Of a stretch of 64,000 nucleotides of DNA, positions 42,065 through 52,128 are shown in pieces. Position 1 is the first letter of the stretch. Every line of letters begins with the position of its first letter. The position numbers and the translations under genes are program-made. The stretch lies in the NCBI RefSeq assembly GCF_030503895.2, contig NZ_CP129970.2:1056001-1120000 (forward strand), given 5' to 3'. Source of the DNA: Marivirga arenosa. GTDB taxonomy: Bacteria > Bacteroidota > Bacteroidia > Cytophagales > Cyclobacteriaceae. The notes under the pieces are model-generated. The model searched no databases and had not been told where the DNA came from. It saw only the letters and a list, made by a program, of their open reading frames with translations.

Positions 42065-42607
42065 TTAATTCTTATTTAAATCGTTTTCATCAATTAGTCC
42101 TAGTTCTTCTAAAACTAAGTCTGTATAATCATGTACAGGATCTGTATAAATCATAATTAACTCACCTGCTTTATCAAATACTATTTGTAGCCTTTCCTTT
42201 TTTGCTACTATTTCAACCCCTTCAAAAACTTTATCTTGAACTGGTTTTATTAATTCTTTCTTTTTGAGAAATAATAATCCATTGAATCCAAATACTTTAT
42301 TTTGATACTCTTCAACTTCCTTTTCTCTTTTTTCAATTTCAGCTAAGCGCTCTTCTTTTAATTCTTTTGTTAGTAAAACCTCTTCTGCCTTTAAAGCAGC
42401 GTATTTCGATTCAATCTCTTTACGCATTTGCTTTATTTCATTTTGCCAGGCACTTGTCAAAGCATCAATTTCTTGTTTAGCTTCTGCATACTCAGGCATT
42501 TTACTTAAAATGAATTTAGAATCCACGTAACCAAATTTTTGAGCCAGCGCCTTTTGCGAGGCAATTCCCAAAATTACAATTGTTATTAGGACTTTAACAA
42601 ATCTCAT
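42065..42607 (-). CDS. Skp/OmpH-family periplasmic chaperone (first copy)
   Basis: 180 residues with signal peptide (1-22, ending ALAQ). The mature protein begins FGYVDSKFILSKMPEY, then a long helical hairpin (about 45-125) and a beta-strand end (RLQIVFDKAGELIMIY). It should bind nascent outer-membrane proteins in the periplasm. It directly follows bamA (6 bases) and precedes its paralogue, the usual Bacteroidota order. Confidence 0.9.
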   Translation of the reverse strand: MRFVKVLITIVILGIASQKALAQKFGYVDSKFILSKMPEYAEAKQEIDALTSAWQNEIKQMRKEIESKYAALKAEEVLLTKELKEERLAEIEKREKEVEEYQNKVFGFNGLLFLKKKELIKPVQDKVFEGVEIVAKKERLQIVFDKAGELIMIYTDPVHDYTDLVLEELGLIDENDLNKN

Positions 42608-42613
42608 ACCAAT

Positions 42614-45280
42614 TTATCTCTGCTGATTACCAATAGTAAAGTGAATTTGGCCTCCACTTCTAACATTTGTGCCTGGAGCATTATCAAATCCATATCCCCA
42701 ATCAATTCCAATAGTACCAAAAGCTGGCATGAAAATTCTAGCTCCAAAACCTGCTGAACGTTTTAGATCATAAGGATTATAATCACTAAAACTAGTCCAA
42801 GTATTTCCTGCTTCACCAAATCCTAATAAAAATATTGTTGCAGAAGGGTTTAATGATACTGGATAACGTAGCTCCATCACAAACTTATTATAAATAGTTC
42901 CTCCACTGACTTGACGTCTTGTCATTGATCCATTCTCAAAGGAAGGCACAAATTCAGTCGGCCTTAATGAATTATCCTCATAACCCCTTAATGCAATGAT
43001 ATCACTACCTAAAATAAATCCTTGACCTCCTGCTAAACCAGAACCGCCTAAAATGAATCTTTCAAATGGCCCAACTCCTACTTTATCGCTATAACTAGAT
43101 ATTATTCCAAAATTCGCTCTTGTATTTATAACTAAATCACCTGCAATTTTATTAAAGAATGAAGCATCAAACATCCATTTATTAAATTCAAGGAAGTTAA
43201 TACTTTGCTCAAATGATAGTTCATCGTAATTTTTATTATTCAATAAACTATATGGAGGAGTTAATGAAACTGATAAACTAACATTTGAACCACTTCTTGG
43301 ATAGATTGGATTATCTACACTATTTCTAGCAATTGTAGTTTTAAAGTTAATATTATTAGCCTCACAATCAGTACATCCCAATTGGAATCCAATTCTTCTT
43401 GAATTATTTAAAGTATAACGAGAATACTCCAATGAATTGGCCAATGTAAAGAAGTTGTCAGGCCATTTTAATCTTCTTGATAAACTCACGAACCCTCTAA
43501 AAATTCTGAATGAGCCAGAAATCCCTGATCTTGGATCTCTGAAATTCACGAAATCACCTTGATAAGAATAACTACCTCCTATAGTTAAGGCATTTGGCTT
43601 TTTACCTCCTAACCAAGGTTCTGTGAATGAGAAATTATAACTCTGGAATTGCCTACCATTTGCCTGAAATTGTAAAGATAAAATCTGTCCATCTCCAACC
43701 GGTAGTGGATCCCAATTTCCAAAGTCTAAGAAATTACCTAAGGAGAAATTGTTAAAAGTAACTCCTAAACTACCTACAAACCCGATAAAACCTCCCCATC
43801 CACCAGATAATTGGATTTGATCGTTTGAAACTTCTTCAAGTTCCCAGTTAATATCAACTGTTCCATCATTCGGATTTGGAACCGGAGTAGGATTAACGGT
43901 TTCTGGATTGAAATATCCTAATTGAGACAATTCTCTCTGTGTTCTAATTAATTTCTGACGACTGAACTTTTCTCCCGGGATGGTCCTTAATTCTCTAAGA
44001 ACCACATGATCCTTCGTTCTTGTATTTCCTTTTATGGTTACCTTATTAATGGTTGCCTGAGCACCTTCATAAACTCGTAATTCAATATCAATTGAATCTT
44101 GCTCTACATTTACTTCTACTGGTGTTACATTAAAGAATAGGTAACCATTATCCATGTAAATAGAACTAATATCATTTCCTGTAGGGTCGTAATTTAATTT
44201 CCTATTTATCTTTTCGAGATTGTAAATATCTCCCTTTTTAATATTTAAAACTGAACTTAAAACCTCATCATTATACTTGAAATTACCCGTCCAGTTGATA
44301 TCGCGGAAATAATACTTTTGTCCCTCATCTACTCCTATTTCGACTGCAATATTTCTTCCTTGTTTGTATATGCTGTCGTAAGTAATCTCAGCATCTCTAT
44401 ATCCTTTACTGTTATAAAATTCAATTAATGAATTTTTATCTTCTTCATAATCAGCTTTAACAAGTTTAGAAGATTTAAAGAAGTTCACATTTACATGTTC
44501 ACCAAAGTAATCTAAAGCTCTATTTAAGCCAACAGAATCTTGCTTAAATAAAAATTGAAACCAGTTTTTAGGTTTAGAGTGAATGGCTCGACTGACAACA
44601 TCTTCAAATAAGGTGAATCTCAATTTCTCATTTGTATTTTTCATTCTACCTCTTAACCTTCTGTCTCCAAAAGACTCATTCCCGACAAAATAAATATCTT
44701 CAACCTTAACTTTATTCTTTTTATCTATTTGAAAGATTAATTCAACTCCATTTCCTACAAGATTGTCAGGTCTTTGAATTGAACCAACCTCCACATTTAA
44801 GAAACCTTTATCAATAAAATACTTCTTGATATTTAATTCGGCATTTTTAACTGAGGCATCGGTAAGTATTCTTCCTTTTACCAAGCTCAACTCATCAGAT
44901 ACTTCAGATATTTTTGATTTTTTGATGCCCTGAAATGAATATTTCGTTAGCCTCGGTCTTTCTGTTAAATCGAGGATCAATTTGATTTTACCCTCTTCAA
45001 CTATTTCATATTTAACGGCAATATCTGCAAAAAGACCTTGCCTCCACATTTTTTTGATGGCGAAGGAAATATCATCACCTGGGATATCAATTCTATCTCC
45101 TTTGGAAATTCCTGTTATGGCGACAACCGCCCCTTCATCCAAATATTCTAATCCATTTGCTACAACCTCAACTACTTCATATTTTCGAGGCTTACTGTAA
45201 TCCATTGATGGATTGACCTGCGCAAAAACAGATGTTGCGCTTATAAGAATAGCTATTACTACTAATAGATTTCGTTTCAT
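42614..45280 (-). CDS. bamA: Outer membrane protein assembly factor BamA
   Basis: 888 residues. After a signal peptide (1-20) come five POTRA repeats (about 30-450; VEVVANGLEYLDEGAV, KVEDIYFVGNESFGD, TINKVTIKGNTRTKD), then the 16-strand beta-barrel. Its surface loop carries the conserved motif region near RGYEDNSLRP and the last strands end FTIGNQQR. It inserts beta-barrels into the outer membrane, fed by the two Skp-like proteins encoded next. Its ATG overlaps the uppS stop by four bases. Confidence 0.96.
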   Translation of the reverse strand: MKRNLLVVIAILISATSVFAQVNPSMDYSKPRKYEVVEVVANGLEYLDEGAVVAITGISKGDRIDIPGDDISFAIKKMWRQGLFADIAVKYEIVEEGKIKLILDLTERPRLTKYSFQGIKKSKISEVSDELSLVKGRILTDASVKNAELNIKKYFIDKGFLNVEVGSIQRPDNLVGNGVELIFQIDKKNKVKVEDIYFVGNESFGDRRLRGRMKNTNEKLRFTLFEDVVSRAIHSKPKNWFQFLFKQDSVGLNRALDYFGEHVNVNFFKSSKLVKADYEEDKNSLIEFYNSKGYRDAEITYDSIYKQGRNIAVEIGVDEGQKYYFRDINWTGNFKYNDEVLSSVLNIKKGDIYNLEKINRKLNYDPTGNDISSIYMDNGYLFFNVTPVEVNVEQDSIDIELRVYEGAQATINKVTIKGNTRTKDHVVLRELRTIPGEKFSRQKLIRTQRELSQLGYFNPETVNPTPVPNPNDGTVDINWELEEVSNDQIQLSGGWGGFIGFVGSLGVTFNNFSLGNFLDFGNWDPLPVGDGQILSLQFQANGRQFQSYNFSFTEPWLGGKKPNALTIGGSYSYQGDFVNFRDPRSGISGSFRIFRGFVSLSRRLKWPDNFFTLANSLEYSRYTLNNSRRIGFQLGCTDCEANNINFKTTIARNSVDNPIYPRSGSNVSLSVSLTPPYSLLNNKNYDELSFEQSINFLEFNKWMFDASFFNKIAGDLVINTRANFGIISSYSDKVGVGPFERFILGGSGLAGGQGFILGSDIIALRGYEDNSLRPTEFVPSFENGSMTRRQVSGGTIYNKFVMELRYPVSLNPSATIFLLGFGEAGNTWTSFSDYNPYDLKRSAGFGARIFMPAFGTIGIDWGYGFDNAPGTNVRSGGQIHFTIGNQQR

Positions 45281-46011
45281 TCACTTAATACTTTTCCAAA
45301 TCTTCTTTCTCGAGATTGATAATTCAATAATGCTTCATGTAAATGTTCCTTTCGGAAATCTGGCCACAATATATCAGTAATATAAATTTCTGAGTAAGCC
45401 AATTGCCAAAGCATGAAATTACTAATCCTATATTCACCACTCGTCCGGATTAATAGTTCAGGATCCGGTATTCCTGATGTAGATAAAAATTTTTCAAACT
45501 CAACCTCTGTTAAGTCCTTAGCTTTTAGCTTATTATTTTCAGTTGCAGTCATTGCTTTTCTACATGCCTGCATAATATCCCATTTCCCACTATAATTTAA
45601 TGCTAAAATCAAATTTAAACCTTTATTGTTAGCTGTTTGCTCAATCGCAGATTCCAATTCATTATTGCACTTAGTCGGCAACTTTTTAATATCTCCAATG
45701 GAAGACAATCTGACATCATTTTCCATTAAAGTTTTCATTTCAGACTTAATAGTTGACACTAATAATTGCATTAAAGCATCAACCTCCATTTTTGGTCTTC
45801 CCCAGTTTTCAGTTGAGAAAGCATATAGACTTAAATGTGAAATCCCTAACTCTGCACATCCTTCAACCGTATCACGGACAGACTTAATAGCATTTTTATG
45901 ACCGAAAACTCTGGCTGCACCTTGTTTTTTTGCCCATCTCCCATTACCGTCCATAATAACGGCTACATGTTTTGGTAAATTGTTTTTATCCAAATTTTTT
46001 TCCATGTTCAA
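45277..46011 (-). CDS. uppS: Isoprenyl transferase (undecaprenyl diphosphate synthase)
   Basis: Cis-prenyltransferase of 244 residues that makes the C55 lipid carrier for peptidoglycan and other polymers. VIMDGNGRWAKKQG (19-32, Asp21 as catalytic residue) and the late ELLIRTSGEYRISNFM motif are diagnostic. The start could be Met1 or Met3. Its end overlaps bamA by four bases, so translation is coupled. The gene is usual in Bacteroidota envelope clusters. Confidence 0.95.
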   Translation of the reverse strand: MNMEKNLDKNNLPKHVAVIMDGNGRWAKKQGAARVFGHKNAIKSVRDTVEGCAELGISHLSLYAFSTENWGRPKMEVDALMQLLVSTIKSEMKTLMENDVRLSSIGDIKKLPTKCNNELESAIEQTANNKGLNLILALNYSGKWDIMQACRKAMTATENNKLKAKDLTEVEFEKFLSTSGIPDPELLIRTSGEYRISNFMLWQLAYSEIYITDILWPDFRKEHLHEALLNYQSRERRFGKVLSE

Positions 46012-46083
46012 TCAACTGCTCCAAATAAGGCCGCAAGGTACAAAAATCATTATTATTAATAAACTTGTGTGGAAATTCTACAG

Positions 46084-46797
46084 TTATTTTTTAAGCGGAA
46101 CTGGGCAATTTATCCCCCAAAAGGTATAGCTTATTGATAAGCCAGCGAAATAATACCAATCATTATCATTCCAATTCCCAAACTGAAAATCAGAATTTCT
46201 TTTATCAGTAATCTGTTCCACTGAAATGTTATCTAAATAATCATAAAATAATTTTCTTGCAGAAAACTCAAAGTTTAATGTCCATAGGGGGCCCAAGCTA
46301 TATTTTATTCCTCCTCCAAACGGAATCATTAACTGAATATCACTATAATCTGCATTTTTATCAGCTCTGTTGATAAGAAAAAAACCAACCCCAGCAGCTA
46401 AATAGGGTGTAAATTTCACCAATGCTCTTTCTGTACGAAAATCAAGAAAATCATAAGTTGCTACTCCTGAAATCTCGGTTATAAAATCTTGAAAAGCAGC
46501 ATTTCTTACCTGCGCTTGTGGATCAATTGGGTTTTGGTCACTTCCTTTTATTCTACCTGCACCGAAATTCAGTTTAGCCCCGAAGCCTTCTTTAAAATTT
46601 CTAGAGTAAAATAAATTAACTCCTACTGATTGATTGGTAATATTATAAGTTCTAATGAGATCACCTGTATAATTAAAACTGGCAATCCCTCCTCCAAATT
46701 CTTTTGATTGAGCATTTATAGTATTTGAAAATAAAATAAATGAAATTAAGAATAGGCCAATGTTCGTTTTATATGACTTAAAGAAGAAATTTAACAT
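46084..46797 (-). CDS. DUF6089 outer-membrane beta-barrel protein
   Basis: 237 residues with a signal peptide (about 1-29, ending TINAQ). The mature part is a small beta-barrel (FGGGIASFNYTGDL, FTPYLAAGVGFFLINR, WYYFAGLSISYTFWG). The DUF6089 family includes PorG of the type IX secretion system, but other members lie, as here, beside bamA. It has a paralogue five bases upstream. It is probably an outer-membrane assembly or secretion part; the exact role is unknown. Confidence 0.82.
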   Translation of the reverse strand: MLNFFFKSYKTNIGLFLISFILFSNTINAQSKEFGGGIASFNYTGDLIRTYNITNQSVGVNLFYSRNFKEGFGAKLNFGAGRIKGSDQNPIDPQAQVRNAAFQDFITEISGVATYDFLDFRTERALVKFTPYLAAGVGFFLINRADKNADYSDIQLMIPFGGGIKYSLGPLWTLNFEFSARKLFYDYLDNISVEQITDKRNSDFQFGNWNDNDWYYFAGLSISYTFWGINCPVPLKK

Positions 46798-46802
46798 AAA
46801 TA

Positions 46803-48023
46803 TTATCTAAACTTTGCTCCTTTAACGAGCCCACCGCTCAAAATGTATGAAACAGATATATTTGTTACAATATAAATATCATTATCTCGCGGATTACCTC
46901 TTATATTTCTTCTAGGATCATCATTGCCAAACCCTCCGTTGGAACCATATCCAGCAGCTCTTCTCCACGTGAAATCAGGATTTAAAGAGGATGTTTTATT
47001 ATCTATTCTTTGAGTATAAAGAATTGGTTGAATACTTTCTATAAAAGTACTAGCATCAAATTGATTTGACTTATCCGACATGGCCATCGCTAAAGCAGCA
47101 TTAGGATCGGATGGATTGCCAAAAACCCCTAAATCTACATACTCACCACTTACATCATCTAAATAATCGGTAAATGTATGTCTGTAACTTAAATCAAGTG
47201 CAATATCTAAATTATTTGTCAACTTATATCTTGCACCTATTCCTAAGGGGATTACTAATTGGAATCTACTGTAAGGATCAGGTAAATCTTTACCAAAAGC
47301 GTTTTTGTACTCATCTCTAGTAGCCTGATCTGCAAATTGCCCTTCTGTACCTAATTCTCTTAAACTTACCCATTGACCTGATTGTTCAAGAGGATAATAC
47401 CTTGTACCTTCAAAGTCACCTGGGTTATCTACTTGAAAAGCATCAGTAGAAAAATATTCCGGAGCCAAGCCCTTTGGATTATGATAAAAGACACCAACAC
47501 CAAAAGTAACGTACACATTGAAAGGTGGACGAGATGAAAATCGACCTGAATGCTTGAAAAGATCTACTCTTCCTTGTGCGGTCAATTCAATAATATCATT
47601 TCTAAAATCTAAATTTCTTAAGTATCGATTCGCATTCTCAGTAGTGAAGTTACCTTCTCCAATTGTTTCCTTATCTGATCCTTGTAATCGACCCCACATT
47701 AAATTTGCTTTCCAAGAATACCTATCGCCAAATCTTTGTTGAATAAACAAGTTGATTCCTGGGCGTGTAAATGAAATGTCGGTACTTGCAGCGGATGAAG
47801 TTGGTGCGATTTCACCGAAATAGTTTAATGCGTTTATTCCTCCTCCAATTGAATAATAAGAAATCTCAGGATTGAACAAACGTTTAGAACCTGAAAATGA
47901 ACCAATTCTTTTAGCACTTTTCCTTCTTTTATTCTTGCCTCCAAAAATTTGAGCATCAACACTATCTGGCAACACTATTGCTGCAGACATTATAATTGTA
48001 AAAGCTAGTAATAATTTTCTCAT
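46803..48023 (-). CDS. DUF6089-type outer-membrane protein, longer paralogue
   Basis: 406 residues with signal peptide (1-24, ending VDAQ) and a basic tract (KNKRRKSAKR). The barrel part is similar to the next gene (ISYYSIGGGINALNYFGE, FRDDII-like strands, VYVTFGVGVFYHNPKG, TNISVSYILSGG), with long loops of 60-80 residues inserted. It lies in the nadK-uppS-bamA cluster with 60 bases before it. Its function is not known. Confidence 0.8.
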   Translation of the reverse strand: MRKLLLAFTIIMSAAIVLPDSVDAQIFGGKNKRRKSAKRIGSFSGSKRLFNPEISYYSIGGGINALNYFGEIAPTSSAASTDISFTRPGINLFIQQRFGDRYSWKANLMWGRLQGSDKETIGEGNFTTENANRYLRNLDFRNDIIELTAQGRVDLFKHSGRFSSRPPFNVYVTFGVGVFYHNPKGLAPEYFSTDAFQVDNPGDFEGTRYYPLEQSGQWVSLRELGTEGQFADQATRDEYKNAFGKDLPDPYSRFQLVIPLGIGARYKLTNNLDIALDLSYRHTFTDYLDDVSGEYVDLGVFGNPSDPNAALAMAMSDKSNQFDASTFIESIQPILYTQRIDNKTSSLNPDFTWRRAAGYGSNGGFGNDDPRRNIRGNPRDNDIYIVTNISVSYILSGGLVKGAKFR

Positions 48024-48083
48024 CCTAATATTGGTTCTCTACTTAAAGAGCAAAAATAATATAAAAAATTAAATTCGTGGTAA

Positions 48084-48971
48084 TCAATTCCTTAAATCTA
48101 ATCCCCAGTTTAATTTTTGTCTTAGCGTATCAAAATAGTTCAATTGATCAAACGTAATCAATTTAGCTTTAAAATCAGCTTTTCTAACTGACAATTTTAT
48201 AGAAGAATCGACAGAATGTGATTTTGAGTCGAGGGATACTAAGAATTTATTGCTTCTTCCCTCTATTTTGAAGGATATAACGCTTTGATCTGAAACGATT
48301 AAAGGCCTAACATTCAGATTATGAGCACTAACTGGTGTGATTACAAAATTATTAGAATGTGGAAGAATAATTGGCCCTCCACAGCTTAAAGAATAGCCTG
48401 TAGAGCCCGTAGGGGTTGCTACTATTAATCCATCTGCCCAATATGAATTCAAATATTCTCCATCTACATAAGTGTGAACTGTAATCATAGAGGAAGAATC
48501 TGTCTTTAAAATTGCAAATTCATTTAAGGCAAAAGGCTTTTTTTCAAAAACGTTGGAATCAGTTTCAAGATGGATTAAAGCTCTGCTATCTACCTTATAG
48601 TTTTTATTTAATAAATCCGATAATGCTTTATCAATCTTATCTTTTGGAGTAGTGGCTAGGAAACCTAATCTTCCTGTGTTAATTCCTAAAATTGGAGTTT
48701 CTAAAGCACCAACATAATTGACTGCTTCCAGAAGAGTACCATCACCTCCCAAGCTGATCAAATAATGAACCTCATCTGATTCGCTAAGTTGAGTGAAAAT
48801 ATCAAAATTGGCATATTCAGGGAATGCAGTATTAAATTTTTCAGCAAATAACTCTGAAACAATCAACTCTGCCTTAGAAGAGATTAAAACATCTACAACT
48901 CTTTTAATGTGAGGCTTTACCTCATCATTAAATACTTTACCGTGAAGAGCAATTTTAATGGTATTAGGCAT
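48084..48971 (-). CDS. nadK: NAD kinase
   Basis: Phosphorylates NAD to NADP. 295 residues. The GGDGT motif (75-79, in ISLGGDGTLLEAV) and TPTGSTGYSLSCGGPI are diagnostic. Cytoplasmic. It overlaps the end of the CBS-domain gene by eight bases, so the two are coupled. Confidence 0.96.
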   Translation of the reverse strand: MPNTIKIALHGKVFNDEVKPHIKRVVDVLISSKAELIVSELFAEKFNTAFPEYANFDIFTQLSESDEVHYLISLGGDGTLLEAVNYVGALETPILGINTGRLGFLATTPKDKIDKALSDLLNKNYKVDSRALIHLETDSNVFEKKPFALNEFAILKTDSSSMITVHTYVDGEYLNSYWADGLIVATPTGSTGYSLSCGGPIILPHSNNFVITPVSAHNLNVRPLIVSDQSVISFKIEGRSNKFLVSLDSKSHSVDSSIKLSVRKADFKAKLITFDQLNYFDTLRQKLNWGLDLRN

Positions 48972-49659
48972 CTAAATAACGCATTAGCATATCTAATCTT
49001 TCTTTCTCATTAGATATTGATTTTACCTCCTGATATTTAGCAACCACTTTATAGCCAAATCTTTCTAGGGTAGCGATGATGTGGGTAAGATCAACCTTAT
49101 TAATTTTAAGGGTTAATCTAAATTTTGTAGGTTCATTTTTATCAATATTCAGACTTGAACCCATTACTCGAGCATCATTGGATTCAATTAAACGGCTTAT
49201 CTCACTTAATGAATAATCTGCTTGGTTCATAGATAAAACAATAACACCTCCTTCACTTTGAATTGAAGCTGACTGAGAAAAAATTGAAAGCGCATCAGAC
49301 AAAACTGCAACGCCTAAAAATTCATCTTTTTCATTTAAAACAACTACACATTCAAATTCAAAGTTTGTTGCTTTTTTAACCGCTTCGTAAGTATGTTGGT
49401 AATCATAAACGAAACAATCCTCTCCTCTTAAAAGAAAGTCTCCTACTTTAGCTCCTACATCATTCTGATCAATAATCATATCCTCTGTAAGGAAACCCAA
49501 AAAGGTTTTATCTTTTATTACAGGTAAAGCATGAAGACGTAATTCTTCCATCCAAACTAATGCTTTAGCTGCATCGTCTGTCACCTTAAGTGGTGGGATC
49601 ATATCGTTTATCAAATCTACTATCATTTCATTTCTACTCGTTCTGTACTTTTTAACCAA
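48964..49659 (-). CDS. CBS-domain protein
   Basis: 231 residues. Two CBS motifs fill the first 135 (about 15-60, MEELRLHALPVIKDKTFLGFL; and 75-130, VVVLNEKDEFLGVAVLSDAL), followed by an ACT-like segment (about 140-205). It likely senses an adenosine nucleotide, perhaps linking to NAD kinase, whose gene overlaps it. The pair is common in Bacteroidota. No enzyme domain is seen. Confidence 0.85.
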   Translation of the reverse strand: MVKKYRTSRNEMIVDLINDMIPPLKVTDDAAKALVWMEELRLHALPVIKDKTFLGFLTEDMIIDQNDVGAKVGDFLLRGEDCFVYDYQHTYEAVKKATNFEFECVVVLNEKDEFLGVAVLSDALSIFSQSASIQSEGGVIVLSMNQADYSLSEISRLIESNDARVMGSSLNIDKNEPTKFRLTLKINKVDLTHIIATLERFGYKVVAKYQEVKSISNEKERLDMLMRYLDA

Positions 49660-50390
49660 TCCTCAAGGTAATTGTTAAATATCTCCGGATGCTCCATCAT
49701 AGGTGCATGACAACATTTGTCAATGAATTTAAGGGTAGTGTTTGGTATTAATTTATCAAATTCATGCGCTACCATTGGCGGAGTGATGGTGTCATTTAAA
49801 CCCCAAACTAGCAATGTAGGTGCCTGAATTTTTTTAATTTCTTCACGCATATTATGTCTTTGAGCAGATTTTGCAATCGCTACTATACGCATACATTTCG
49901 GTATACTTTTAGTAGTCTCAAAAACTTCATCTACTAATTCTTTGGTTGCGGTTTTTGGATCATAAAAAGTGTAAGCTACTCTTTCTTGGATATAATCATA
50001 GCTCCCTCTTTTAGGGAATGAACCACCCATTGTATTTTCAAATAAGCCAGAGCTTCCAGTTAAAACAAGTCTTTTTATTTGGTCAGGATGCCTTAAAGTG
50101 TAAATCAAAGCAACATGTCCACCTAAAGAATTACCTATTAAATTCATATCTGATAATCCTTTCTGCTCAACAAAGCCTTCAACAAAGTCGGTTAAAGCAT
50201 CAAGGCCTGCTTTTTTAATTGGCATTTCATAAATAGGTAGTAAAGGAATGAGTACTCTATATTCCTTTGAAAATTTATTTACAACTCCTTCCCAATTACT
50301 AAGTGCGCCAAAAAGACCATGTAAAAGTACTAATGGTTCACCTTGGCCTTCATCAATATAACTATATTCTCCTTCTTTATGTATTTTCAT
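49623..50390 (-). CDS. Alpha/beta-fold hydrolase
   Basis: 255 residues. The nucleophile elbow is GNSLGGH (Ser88), with Asp in GLNDTITPP and His in DKCCHAPMMEHPE, the standard triad. No signal peptide. The MhpC-like group includes esterases and C-C hydrolases; the substrate is unknown. Its end overlaps the CBS gene by 37 bases. Confidence 0.87.
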   Translation of the reverse strand: MKIHKEGEYSYIDEGQGEPLVLLHGLFGALSNWEGVVNKFSKEYRVLIPLLPIYEMPIKKAGLDALTDFVEGFVEQKGLSDMNLIGNSLGGHVALIYTLRHPDQIKRLVLTGSSGLFENTMGGSFPKRGSYDYIQERVAYTFYDPKTATKELVDEVFETTKSIPKCMRIVAIAKSAQRHNMREEIKKIQAPTLLVWGLNDTITPPMVAHEFDKLIPNTTLKFIDKCCHAPMMEHPEIFNNYLEDWLKSTERVEMK

Positions 50391-50497
50391 ATTATTTTTA
50401 AAGCGTTGAGGATTACCTTCCTCTAAGTTTATTCAAATTTTATAATTCCTTTAACGAAAAGAAACTAATTAAGATAAAAATATCATTTTCACTTAAT

Positions 50498-51094
50498 CTA
50501 AGCTATTTTATTTACAAATGCTAAGCTTTTAGCCTTCATGATATTAACCCAATTATCTAAAATCTTTAATCCATAACGGGTCAATGCTGCTTCAGGATGA
50601 TATTGAATACCAAAAATTTGCTTATTGCAATGCTTAAATATCATATTTTCACCTTCAGCCGTTTCAGCCAATGGTAGTAGTAATGTTTCTTCAATATTTA
50701 CTACTAATGAATGATACCGAACAACTTCAAAAGAGCTCTCCATGTCTTCCAACAATTGATTTTGCTCCAGAATTCTGACTTGTGACAGCTTCCCATGCAT
50801 AGGTTTAAGTGCCTGTACAACTTCCCCACCGAAATACTTTGCTAAGGCTTGATGTCCTAAACAGATTCCTAATATTGGTAAATTAGATTCAAAAGATTTT
50901 ATGTAATCCAATAAATATCCTGCATCCTCTGGTCTGCCTGGGCCGGGTGATAAAACTAATGCATCGTATTTAGATATATCAATTTTTTCTGGATGAATAT
51001 CATTTCGAATTACCTCACAATCAACATTTAATTGATTAAAGTAATCAACCAAATTATAAGTAAATGAATCAAAATTATCTAATATCAATATCAT
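50498..51094 (-). CDS. Glutamine amidotransferase subunit of anthranilate or aminodeoxychorismate synthase
   Basis: 198 residues of the class I amidotransferase family. Cys78 is in GICLGHQALAKYFGG and the His166-Glu168 pair is in QYHPEAALTRYG. It makes ammonia for the chorismate-using partner TrpE or PabB, which is not encoded in this window. TrpG and PabA cannot be told apart here; a lone gene far from trp genes may serve both. Nine bases separate it from cvpA. Confidence 0.9.
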   Translation of the reverse strand: MILILDNFDSFTYNLVDYFNQLNVDCEVIRNDIHPEKIDISKYDALVLSPGPGRPEDAGYLLDYIKSFESNLPILGICLGHQALAKYFGGEVVQALKPMHGKLSQVRILEQNQLLEDMESSFEVVRYHSLVVNIEETLLLPLAETAEGENMIFKHCNKQIFGIQYHPEAALTRYGLKILDNWVNIMKAKSLAFVNKIA

Positions 51095-51103
51095 ATACTA
51101 AGC

Positions 51104-51625
51104 TTATAAAAATTGTGATTTTAATTGATCAAAAACCTCTTGAATAAATGGCATATAATCAGAAATTAATTCCACTACAAATGGTGCAATAGAAGCTACT
51201 ATTGGATAAATATAAGTTCCTTCTGCCATATCAGCAGATATACTAATCTCAATTGATTCACCTAACCAAAGAACTAGACTTACACCGAAGGCCCATTTTA
51301 ATAAGCCAATTATAGATCCGGCAAAATTATCAAGACCACCTAATAAGGTCATATCTAAAATTTTCTTCACAACCTTCCCTACCAAATTCACCAGCAATAA
51401 AATACCTACGAATAAAAGAATAAACGATATTATTGGTAAGGCTTGCTCCCAGTTCTCAAAGTAGGGTTGAAGCAAATCCATTCCGAAGTCAAGCAGCTTA
51501 AATGCACCAATTATAGCCACAATTAGCGCTACTAATGAAACAATTTCTAAAAGCAATCCTTTTTTATATCCTAAGTAAGCCCCAAATAGAAGTGGGATTA
51601 ATAATAATATATCTAAGGTTTTCAA
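51104..51625 (-). CDS. CvpA-family membrane protein
   Basis: 173 residues with about four hydrophobic segments in the first 125, starting TLDILLLIPLLFGAYLGYKKG, the usual CvpA signature. The family affects envelope stability and, in enterobacteria, colicin V production. Its ATG overlaps the yqeY stop by four bases. Its exact role is unknown. Confidence 0.87.
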   Translation of the reverse strand: MKTLDILLLIPLLFGAYLGYKKGLLLEIVSLVALIVAIIGAFKLLDFGMDLLQPYFENWEQALPIISFILLFVGILLLVNLVGKVVKKILDMTLLGGLDNFAGSIIGLLKWAFGVSLVLWLGESIEISISADMAEGTYIYPIVASIAPFVVELISDYMPFIQEVFDQLKSQFL

Positions 51626-52074
51626 GAATTAAGTATTTCTTTAACTAGTTGAGAGATCATTTTTCCATCCGCTTTTCCAGCTAGTTTTTTGGTAGCAGTC
51701 CCCATTACTTTCCCCATATCTTGTGGGCCTGAAGCTCCTAATTCTTCTATTATTTCAGTTAATTTTTCTTTAACCTCCGCTTCAGACATCTGCTTAGGCA
51801 AATACCTTTCAATTACTTCTAATTCTAATAATTCAGCATTTGCTAATTCTTCTCTTCCATTTGATTTATAGGTTTCTGCTGATTCTTTCCTTTGCTTTGC
51901 TGCTTTCATCAACAATTTCATTTCTGCATCTTCAGAAAGATTTTCTGATGCTCCTTTTTCTGACTCTGCTAAAAGAATTAGAGATTTAATTGAACGCAAT
52001 GCCTGAAGCTCTTCTTTGTTCTTAGATCGCATTGCGGTCTTAATATCGGTATCAATTTGTTGTTTTAAGCTCAT
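51622..52074 (-). CDS. yqeY: GatB/YqeY domain protein
   Basis: 150 residues forming two helical bundles of the YqeY family, related to the tRNA-binding tail of GatB. SLKQQIDTDIKTAMRSKNKEE and IERYLPKQMSEAEV are typical, as is GPQDMGKVMGTATKKLAGKADG (shown here only as its GKVMG and GKADG parts). Function is unproven; tRNA-related. It is the first gene of the minus-strand run and divergent from pdxJ across 54 bases. Confidence 0.93.
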   Translation of the reverse strand: MSLKQQIDTDIKTAMRSKNKEELQALRSIKSLILLAESEKGASENLSEDAEMKLLMKAAKQRKESAETYKSNGREELANAELLELEVIERYLPKQMSEAEVKEKLTEIIEELGASGPQDMGKVMGTATKKLAGKADGKMISQLVKEILNS

Positions 52075-52091
52075 AGTATTTTTTTAAACCT

Positions 52092-52110
52092 TAACTTTGT
52101 TGCAAAGTTA
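52092..52110. promoter_or_regulatory. Symmetric divergent promoter between yqeY and pdxJ
   Basis: TAACTTTG (52092-52099), ttg, CAAAGTTA (52103-52110). Read either way it gives TAACTTTG, a perfect TAnnTTTG -7 box, so it can serve pdxJ (start 52129) and yqeY (start 52074) at once. The two polymerases would compete for it. Confidence 0.6.
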
Positions 52111-52128
52111 CCATATTAAAATAAAATT